NCBI GenBank assembly: GCA_023422115.1
Contig: JAEZSA010000153.1
Location: forward strand, 1 to 13,278
Direction: 5' to 3'
DNA from: Bacillota bacterium
GTDB taxonomy: Bacteria; Bacillota_I; Bacilli_A; ML615J-28; CAG-698
DNA: 13,278 bases
The notes beneath the pieces were generated by a model, which did no database searches, was not told where the DNA came from, and saw only the letters and a list, made by a program, of their open reading frames with translations. Shown here one piece after another: positions 7,354 through 13,278 of this stretch. Position 1 is the first letter of the stretch, and the number at the start of each line of letters is the position of its first letter. Made by a program: the position numbers and the translations under genes.

Positions 7354-8745
7354 TCAGTCAATCGCTTTCGCTAATTTAACTGTGAATTCTGCTAGTTCTC
7401 TAATACTAATTATTTTATTTGCTCTAATGTAGGTTTTTAATTCATCACCAATTGGTTTTATCCATTTTTCTTTTAATGCTTTTTCTTTGAAGATAATACC
7501 AAACAATGTAGCAATTTGAGCAGCATTACAATCAACATCATACCCAATCATAGCGCACACATGCATGGTTTCATCAAAGTCATTGTTTCCAAACCACAAA
7601 GAAACTACTTCTGCTGCTGCATTTGGATAAGCGTGAATCCAATTGTATTGTTTATATTTATCAATTATTTTTACCCATGCGGTTTCCCAATCATTTGTTT
7701 GTTTACAAACATCAAGAGCATACTTAACAACAGTATAATATTCACTTTTACTTGGAATATAATTAGTAATTGTTGTTTCAACAATCTTTTTTATATCTTC
7801 ACAACCATAAACTAAACTAACTAAAACAGCATTAAAGATTTCACCAATAACACCATTGTTATAGTGAGAAACAACACCATCCATAAAAGCTAATTGAGCA
7901 GCTTTTACAGGATTGTTAGGAGCAACCATCCCACAAACAGCTCCTCGCATTTGGGCACCGATCCATTCGCGATAAGGATTATGCAAAAAGCCGCTTTCAG
8001 GAGGATAAATTCCCATTTTTATATTTTTTAATGCCCATTCTTCTGCTGACCAACCATAAGGAATTAAGGCAGCCCATTCTTCAGCAATATCAGCTGAAGA
8101 TAGTTTTTTACCTTTCCGCTCTAATGCCTTTAAAAAGGCAATTTCATAAGTAATATCATCATTGTAAGTGTTAGGTTTACGAACATAATCATATATTTCA
8201 CCAAAGGCTGCGCGAATATTTTTTGTTGTGTATCCTTCTACTGCAGTTCCAATGGCTCCTGCTACTATTTGTGCTAACCAACCATAGTAGGTTTGCTTTA
8301 AATAATTTTCATCTTTTTCTATTTTTTGATAAGCAATATCTAAATTGATGTCTTCTGCTATCTTTTCAAACGTATCATAAACACGATATTGCCATGATGG
8401 GTGGTTTTTAATCGGTTTCGCATGGTTAAGGATATTCCAAATTCTCCATGTTACACGATTTAAAGAAACCATATCATTAGATTCAAGATATTGTAATCCT
8501 TCATCAATTAACTTTTCTGCTTCTGACACATCGTATCCCATATTTCCCATATCAGCAATTGCGCCTATAATTACTCTTTCTGGAGCATTTGAACCAGGGA
8601 CATTGCTTTTCCATTTAGACTTAAGCATGATATCATCCATTTGTTCAATTTGTTCAGAAAAAAGCCACCCTTGTTCATCTTCTTCAAGGACAACGGGTTT
8701 TGCTTGATTCAATAATTCAAATTCTCTTTCCCAAGCTTTTTTCAT
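7354..8745 (-). CDS. ADP-ribosylglycohydrolase-fold N-glycosidase with N-terminal extension
   Basis: This 463-residue protein belongs to the ADP-ribosylglycohydrolase (ARH/DraG) family, all-helical enzymes that cleave ribosyl N- or O-glycosidic bonds using two Mg ions. The core starts near 152 with a Gly-rich segment AGAIGTAVEG (162-171). The first metal motif is NDDIT (195-199), the second DVDCN (403-407) followed by AAQIATLFG. Between them are GAQMRGAVCG (263-272) and HYNNGVIGE (294-302). Residues 1-150 form a Trp/Tyr-containing extension absent from minimal ARH enzymes; I do not recognise a separate domain there. Start ATG 8745 has a strong SD (AGGAGG), overlaps the permease stop as ATGA, and the gene ends in TGA eight bases before ribokinase. 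Between a nucleoside-type transporter and ribokinase it probably hydrolyses an imported N-riboside rather than removing ADP-ribose from proteins. That substrate is inference. Confidence 0.82.
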   Translation of the reverse strand: MKKAWEREFELLNQAKPVVLEEDEQGWLFSEQIEQMDDIMLKSKWKSNVPGSNAPERVIIGAIADMGNMGYDVSEAEKLIDEGLQYLESNDMVSLNRVTWRIWNILNHAKPIKNHPSWQYRVYDTFEKIAEDINLDIAYQKIEKDENYLKQTYYGWLAQIVAGAIGTAVEGYTTKNIRAAFGEIYDYVRKPNTYNDDITYEIAFLKALERKGKKLSSADIAEEWAALIPYGWSAEEWALKNIKMGIYPPESGFLHNPYREWIGAQMRGAVCGMVAPNNPVKAAQLAFMDGVVSHYNNGVIGEIFNAVLVSLVYGCEDIKKIVETTITNYIPSKSEYYTVVKYALDVCKQTNDWETAWVKIIDKYKQYNWIHAYPNAAAEVVSLWFGNNDFDETMHVCAMIGYDVDCNAAQIATLFGIIFKEKALKEKWIKPIGDELKTYIRANKIISIRELAEFTVKLAKAID

Positions 8746-9674
8746 CTTTCCCTCCTATTACTACTTTTCTTATTTTTCTTTATATTGCGTATCGAATATA
8801 ATATTAAAGCTAATATTGTCATCAAATATGGAAGTGTGTTTAATAATTCATAGGGAATATTCAATGCTGTTTGTGCATTAATTGCAAAAGCAGATACTAT
8901 ACCAAAAATAAATGCAAATAACATAGTTAAGAATGGTTGTCCTGCTCCCATTGCTTCTGCAGCTAATCCAATGAACCCTCGACCTGCTACCATTCCACTA
9001 TTAAAAGTAGATAAATAAGACATAGACAAGAATACTCCTCCTAAACCAGCAAAAACTCCAGCAATTATCAAAGCAATGTACTGTGTTTTTTCAATAGAAA
9101 TTCCTACTGATTTAGCCGCTATCGGATTATAACCGACCGCTTTGATCAATAATCCCATTTTTGTTTTTTTCAAAAACAGGGAAACTACAATGGTACTTAA
9201 AATAGCAATATAAAACAACAAATTTTGTTCAAACAAAACTCCTATGATAGGAATATCCTTCAAATAAGGAATTTTAATATAAGGAATTGAATAGCTTGGT
9301 GCACTTGTGGTATCTCCTTTGGTTCCTAAAATAGCATACATCAAGAAAATAACAAAACCAGTAGCAAAAATATTAAGCGCAACTCCTGTAAGAATAGAAC
9401 TTGTTTTTAATTTATGAGTACAATATGCCAATATAATTCCCATTAGAATACCTGTGGCAACGCCACCTAAAATGCCCCAAAAATAACTTTGAGTAAAAAA
9501 ACTAATCAAAGCCCCAATTAGTGCGGATACAGACATGCTTCCTTCAATATTGATATTTAAAATGCCTGCTTTATTAGATATTAGTGCCGCTAATGCAGCA
9601 AATAAAATAGGAATCGTTAATTGGATCGAAGTGTATAAAAATTCCTTACTAAATAACATTTCGAAAACTTTCAT
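8742..9674 (-). CDS. Nucleoside-type ABC transporter permease (NupQ-like)
   Basis: Integral membrane subunit of the importer, 310 residues, BPD_transp_2 family (the RbsC/NupQ class). By eye there are about eight hydrophobic segments, near 13-33, 48-62, 64-85, 93-115, 150-168, 198-221, 250-268 and 280-295. Family landmarks are NKAGILNINIEGSM (34-47), the cytoplasmic GYNPIAAKSVGIS (181-193) that faces the ATPase, and a Gly-rich AGVFAGLGG (205-213) followed by AGRGFIGLAAEAMG (230-243). The C-terminus is a basic cytoplasmic tail (299-310). The GAGGTGA SD precedes ATG 9674, whose A is shared with the TAA stop of the other permease. The TGA stop overlaps the next start, so the three genes are translationally coupled. 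Motifs resemble guanosine/uridine-type importers more than ribose RbsC, but the ligand is not certain. Confidence 0.9.
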   Translation of the reverse strand: MKVFEMLFSKEFLYTSIQLTIPILFAALAALISNKAGILNINIEGSMSVSALIGALISFFTQSYFWGILGGVATGILMGIILAYCTHKLKTSSILTGVALNIFATGFVIFLMYAILGTKGDTTSAPSYSIPYIKIPYLKDIPIIGVLFEQNLLFYIAILSTIVVSLFLKKTKMGLLIKAVGYNPIAAKSVGISIEKTQYIALIIAGVFAGLGGVFLSMSYLSTFNSGMVAGRGFIGLAAEAMGAGQPFLTMLFAFIFGIVSAFAINAQTALNIPYELLNTLPYLMTILALILYSIRNIKKNKKSSNRRER

Positions 9675-10819
9675 TATTTCACCTCGCTACCATCTTTAAG
9701 AAATGTTTCTTGGGCATTCTTAAAAATTTTATTTTTGTAACGGGCCATAAAAGCTTGTCCTGCAACTATAATGATAATAATTGCCTGAATCACTTGAATT
9801 AATTCACTTGCAACATCTGTTTGTAATGACATTAGGGTTGCTCCTGTACGTAAATAGGCTAAGAACAGAGCTGCTATCGGTGCTAATAAAGGATTATTAC
9901 TGGCAAGAATTGCAACTATAAAACCATCAAAGCCATAACCAGGTAGCGTTTTCCAACTGAATCTACCATCAATACCACCCAAAATTTCAACTGCTCCACC
10001 CAAACCGGCAATTGCGCTACCAATTACTTGGGAGTAAATAATTGCTGATGCAGCAGATAGGCCTGAAAATTTAGCAAAATTTTTATTGTTTCCTGTTATT
10101 CTAATCGTATAGCCATACTTTGTTTTAAATAAAAAGATAGTCGCTAATATTACTATAATGAGTGCAATAATAATTCCCGTTGATAAATATGTTCCATTGA
10201 TAAGAATACCCAATCTATTTTCATTGGGGATCAACTGCGTAGCAATGTCACCCGATGCTTCATCACGGAAATAATTCTGTAAAAAGAATAAACCCACCCA
10301 TAACATAATGAAGTTTAACATTAAACTAATTACAAACTCATTTACATTTAATTTTGCTTTTAAAATTGCGGGAATAAAACCAAAAATAGCGGTTATGATC
10401 ATAGCAACTAAGCAAGAAATTAAAATTGCAAGACCTGAATGAACTGGTAAATAGATAGCTACCAATGCTCCTATCAAACCACCTAGATAAAAACTACCTT
10501 CACCTATCATATTAAATTGCCCACACTTCAACATAATCGAAGCAGCAACACCAGCAAAAATAAGTGGAACAGCTGCTCTTAACACTTCACCCATCCAAAA
10601 CTTACTTTTTAATGGGGAAAGCAATAATGTTTGTATTGCAGATAAAGGATTTTGCGACACAAATAAAAGAATAATAAAGGAAATAGTTAATGCTATTATA
10701 ATTGCGACAAATGTTCTAATTAGGTTGAAATATTTGCTTTTCAACTTGTAATTTGGTTTCACTAAAGATAATATTTTTTCTTTTGAAAAATCCTTTGCTT
10801 TTCTAACCCATTTAGTCAT
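9674..10819 (-). CDS. Nucleoside-type ABC transporter permease (NupP-like)
   Basis: Second membrane subunit, 381 residues, expected to form a heterodimer with the permease encoded next. A basic N-terminal tail of about 30 residues precedes about eight to ten hydrophobic segments (for example 37-54, 80-97, 110-125, 129-150, 161-180, 212-231, 257-280, 298-325, 340-356). Landmarks are GQFNMIGEGSFYLGGLIGA (100-118), GNNKNFAKFSGLS (243-255), the expected ATPase-coupling loop, and LPGYGFDGFIVAILASNNPL (292-311), characteristic of the NupP/YufP type. In-frame GTG at 10831 is the edge of the SD; ATG 10819 lies four bases after GAGGTG and is preferred, giving an eight-base overlap with the ATPase gene. 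TAA stop shares its last base with the next ATG. Substrate specificity is inferred from the binding protein and family resemblance. Confidence 0.9.
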   Translation of the reverse strand: MTKWVRKAKDFSKEKILSLVKPNYKLKSKYFNLIRTFVAIIIALTISFIILLFVSQNPLSAIQTLLLSPLKSKFWMGEVLRAAVPLIFAGVAASIMLKCGQFNMIGEGSFYLGGLIGALVAIYLPVHSGLAILISCLVAMIITAIFGFIPAILKAKLNVNEFVISLMLNFIMLWVGLFFLQNYFRDEASGDIATQLIPNENRLGILINGTYLSTGIIIALIIVILATIFLFKTKYGYTIRITGNNKNFAKFSGLSAASAIIYSQVIGSAIAGLGGAVEILGGIDGRFSWKTLPGYGFDGFIVAILASNNPLLAPIAALFLAYLRTGATLMSLQTDVASELIQVIQAIIIIIVAGQAFMARYKNKIFKNAQETFLKDGSEVK

Positions 10820-12344
10820 TTTGCACCTCACCCATGCGTTTTAATCCAAGCATGTATAAACCCAATTCTTCTTCACTAATATCCTTACAATTGGTGATCC
10901 TTGCAACAATATCACCAGCATAGAATACCAGAATTTGATCTGCTAGACTAAAAACTTCAGAAAGATCAGAACTAACTAATAATATTGCTGTTTGCTGTTG
11001 GCATAAATTAATGATTTTTCGATGAATAAACTCAATTGCTCCTATATCAACCCCTCTTGTTGGTTGATTTGCAACCAAAAGATCGGGTACTTTTTTTGTT
11101 TCTCTGGCAACAACTACTTTTTGCATATTGCCACCAGATAACATGTCTACTTTTTGTAAGGCATCTTCGCATTTGATTTGATAATCCATAATGCTTTCTT
11201 TTGATACCTCTTCTACTCTTTTTTTATTGATAAAAACTCCCTTGCTGACATCTTTTAATGAAATAGAGATTAAATTATCAGCAATAGAGGATGATAAATC
11301 AACACCATATAATGTTCTATCTTCTGGAATATGAGCTTCACCCATATCACGAATTTGCTTAATACTTTTTTTTGCAATATTAATATTATTAATAGTCACA
11401 TTACCAGAATAATCTTGATCTAATCCAGTAATAATGTCTACTAATTCTCTTTGTCCATTTCCTTCTACTCCACAAAGACAAACAATTTCGCCTTGTTTAC
11501 ATGAGAAAGAGACATGATTCAATACTGTTTTCTTATTGCTATTTATTTTAGTTACATGATCAACGGTTAGAATAACTTTTCCAATTTTTCTTTCTGGTTT
11601 TATTACTTCATGAATTACATCACGGCCTACCATAAGTTTAGATATTTCTTTTTCGGAAATATCTTTTACATCAAACATACCAATAAATTTGCCATTTCTC
11701 ATGATTGTAATACGATCACAAATTTGTTTAATCTCACTTAATTTATGAGTAATGATAATAATAGTATATCCTTGTTGCTTCAATAAAGATAATTGCACAA
11801 AAAACTCCTGTGTTTCTTGAGGAGTTAATACAGCTGTAGGTTCATCAAAAATTAAAATTTTTGTGTTTCTGGCTAAAGCTTTTAGGATTTCAACTTTTTG
11901 TTTTTGAACAATTGATAAATTTTCTACTATTTCTTCTGGATCGATCTTCATTCCAAATTTTTCTGCCAATTCATTAACTAATTCATTTGTTTTTTTATGG
12001 TCAATTATTAAATTTTTTGTGATTTCTATCCCCAAAAAAATGTTTTCTGCAACTGTAAGTTCATTTACAAGCATAAAATGTTGATGTACCATTCCAATAC
12101 CTAAACTATTAGCTACTAGAGGAGAGGTAATTTTTACTAGTTGATCGTTTAAATATATTTTACCACTAGTTGGTTTTTCTAATCCGTATAGTATTTTCAT
12201 GAGCGTGCTTTTTCCAGCACCATTTTCACCAGCAAGAGCATGAATTTCGCCAGCAAAAATTTCGATAAAAGCATTGTTGTTAGCAACAATGCCGTTATCA
12301 TATATTTTAGAAATATTCATCATTTTAATAATCGATTTTTTCAT
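10812..12344 (-). CDS. Two-domain sugar/nucleoside ABC transporter ATPase (NupO-like)
   Basis: Cytoplasmic ATPase of the importer, 510 residues, two fused ABC domains as in RbsA, MglA and NupO. Domain 1 is intact: Walker A GENGAGKST (39-47), a non-standard LSIVQ signature (143-147), Walker B ILIFDEP (163-169) and switch H200. Domain 2 has a degenerate Walker A (GVEGNGQ, 292-298), a good LSGGNMQ signature (402-408), a Walker B with ANQPTRG instead of acidic residues (425-431) and D460 where the switch His would be. One dead and one active site is usual for this family, not a lesion. ATG 12344 lies seven bases after the binding-protein stop. No clear SD precedes it, and a TAA five codons upstream bounds the frame; Met8 or Met9 are alternatives with no better SD. 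The gene's end overlaps the next permease. Confidence 0.93.
   Translation of the reverse strand: MKKSIIKMMNISKIYDNGIVANNNAFIEIFAGEIHALAGENGAGKSTLMKILYGLEKPTSGKIYLNDQLVKITSPLVANSLGIGMVHQHFMLVNELTVAENIFLGIEITKNLIIDHKKTNELVNELAEKFGMKIDPEEIVENLSIVQKQKVEILKALARNTKILIFDEPTAVLTPQETQEFFVQLSLLKQQGYTIIIITHKLSEIKQICDRITIMRNGKFIGMFDVKDISEKEISKLMVGRDVIHEVIKPERKIGKVILTVDHVTKINSNKKTVLNHVSFSCKQGEIVCLCGVEGNGQRELVDIITGLDQDYSGNVTINNINIAKKSIKQIRDMGEAHIPEDRTLYGVDLSSSIADNLISISLKDVSKGVFINKKRVEEVSKESIMDYQIKCEDALQKVDMLSGGNMQKVVVARETKKVPDLLVANQPTRGVDIGAIEFIHRKIINLCQQQTAILLVSSDLSEVFSLADQILVFYAGDIVARITNCKDISEEELGLYMLGLKRMGEVQND
10824..10830 (-). promoter_or_regulatory. Shine-Dalgarno site fixing the NupP-like permease start
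   Basis: TGAGGTG on the minus strand, inside the last codons of the ATPase gene, lies four bases upstream of ATG 10819. The in-frame GTG at 10831 abuts this site and lacks its own good SD, so ATG 10819 is the likelier start. Confidence 0.7.
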
Positions 12345-12351
12345 AGTATAT

Positions 12352-13278
12352 CTATTTTACTTTAACATCATCCTCAAGAGCATTGAATTCTGCTAGTGTT
12401 AAATCATAGGTTGATTTTATAGTAATTTCTCCATTAATTATTTTAATTTCTATTTCATCAATAAAAGTACGTATTTCTTGCGGAATAATCTGCAAATAAT
12501 ACTCATTTTTAGCTAAACCAATGACAGATTCGCCATTGATAATTGTATCAAGTCCCATTTCAACAACTTTATTAAATTCTAGTGTATTATGATGAAAAGC
12601 TAGAATCGCATCAAATAATGATAAATCAACTCGTTTCAACACACTAGTAACAATTCGGCGTGCTTTATCAAGATCTGCAGTATCACCAGTTGAAAAGTAA
12701 TGATATTGATCACTGTCAACACCAATAATATACTTTTCGATGGCTTTGGTTTTAAATAATTCGCTTGCAGCATCGATACAGCCTAAACCCGATTGTGAAG
12801 CTGCTTGAAAAAGAATTCCGACACCGTTATTATATTGGCTTAATGCTTGAGCCTTGCCTGTAGTACTATCAGTAAAGCCCCCCACATAAGAACTATAGGT
12901 TTCTGTTTTAGAATACTCTCCTAAAGAATTCACATATTGAATTCCTTGATAATATCCAGCAGCAAAGTCTTTAATAATGTCTGATTTTAAACCACCAATA
13001 AACCCTGCCTTTTTAATACTTTGGCTAGATTGTAGTTGTTGTAGCCAAGTGGCAGCAAGAACACCAGCTAAAAAAGATCCTTCATTTTGCATATATTTAA
13101 TTGAATAGACATTATCAAATGTTTTTCCTTTTGCTTCTTTATTAATGTCTGAATCAAATATAATAAATTTCTTTCCTGGATATAAAGGGGCAATTCTTTG
13201 TAGCTTTTCACGCATTTGATCCGTACCAACGATAATTAAATCATATTTATCTCCTGATTCACACACTTCTCGTAGCGA
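12352..13278 (-). CDS. BMP/PnrA-family nucleoside-binding lipoprotein, N-terminus beyond window
   Basis: Substrate-binding component of the importer, in the BMP/PnrA (Med) family that binds purine and other nucleosides at the membrane surface. The frame is open to the right edge (308 visible codons). The GTG at 13266 is an internal Val, because SLRE precedes it in frame. Roughly 50-70 residues, including signal peptide and lipobox Cys, should lie outside. Numbering from the edge, family blocks are YDLIIVGTDQM (12-22), QNEGSFLAGVLAA (64-76), GFIGGLKSDIIKDFAAGY (92-109), YVGGFTDSTTGKAQALSQY (131-149), GVGILFQAASQSGLG (152-166) and IIGVDSDQ (184-191). These match BMP proteins throughout, unlike the RbsB ribose-binding type. 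It ends in TAG seven bases before the ATPase start. The exact ligand is unknown. Confidence 0.9.
   Translation of the reverse strand, partial: SLREVCESGDKYDLIIVGTDQMREKLQRIAPLYPGKKFIIFDSDINKEAKGKTFDNVYSIKYMQNEGSFLAGVLAATWLQQLQSSQSIKKAGFIGGLKSDIIKDFAAGYYQGIQYVNSLGEYSKTETYSSYVGGFTDSTTGKAQALSQYNNGVGILFQAASQSGLGCIDAASELFKTKAIEKYIIGVDSDQYHYFSTGDTADLDKARRIVTSVLKRVDLSLFDAILAFHHNTLEFNKVVEMGLDTIINGESVIGLAKNEYYLQIIPQEIRTFIDEIEIKIINGEITIKSTYDLTLAEFNALEDDVKVK

Noticed and set aside
7516..7815. 99-codon plus-strand open frame
   Set aside because: Antisense to the ARH-like gene; low-complexity Ile/Asn/Phe composition and no recognisable family.
7354..9674. Alternative genetic code with TGA as Trp
   Set aside because: TGG is used for Trp, and TGA ends two genes at exactly the expected junctions (ATGA overlap at 8742-8745, and TGA before the ribokinase SD).
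11050..11475. Degenerate nucleotide-binding motifs in the second ABC domain as evidence of decay
   Set aside because: Loss of Walker A and Walker B residues in one half is normal for this family of two-domain sugar/nucleoside ATPases.
13264..13266. GTG at 13266 as start of the binding protein
   Set aside because: The frame continues upstream to the edge without a stop, and starting here would remove the signal peptide, lipobox and first strand expected of a BMP lipoprotein.

Overview
The window is strongly AT-rich and comes from a low-GC Gram-positive bacterium (Bacillota, possibly an erysipelotrichial or acholeplasma-like lineage). The mutS-mutL-miaA order, purine-rich Shine-Dalgarno (SD) sites and an endonuclease-type MutL support this. 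TGG encodes Trp, and TGA is a real stop (it ends the ADP-ribosylglycohydrolase-like gene and one permease, the latter in an ATGA overlap), so the Mycoplasma/Spiroplasma code is excluded. The species cannot be named from the sequence.

All ten genes lie on the minus strand, so transcription runs from high to low coordinates. There are two units. The upstream unit (13278 down to 5404) encodes a BMP/PnrA-type substrate-binding protein (N-terminus outside the window), a two-domain sugar/nucleoside ABC ATPase, two membrane permeases, an ADP-ribosylglycohydrolase-fold enzyme with a long N-terminal extension, a ribokinase whose frame is broken at a T8 run, and a LacI-family regulator. Gaps are 0-15 bases or short overlaps. 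The unit ends in a Rho-independent terminator that begins directly after the regulator's stop codon.

The downstream unit (5332 to beyond position 1) starts at an extended -10 promoter and encodes MutS, MutL and MiaA. MiaA runs off the left edge; it has 296 visible codons and no stop.

Proposed logic of the upstream unit: a nucleoside or other N-riboside is imported by the ABC transporter, its N-glycosidic bond is hydrolysed by the ADP-ribosylglycohydrolase-like enzyme, and the released ribose is phosphorylated by ribokinase, all under a LacI-family repressor. The transporter and kinase assignments rest on clear motifs. The hydrolase substrate is inference. The most notable anomaly is the ribokinase frameshift, which would break the last catabolic step unless it is a sequencing error or is corrected during expression. 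No RNA genes, CRISPR arrays, insertion sequences or gene-free stretches over 300 bases were seen.
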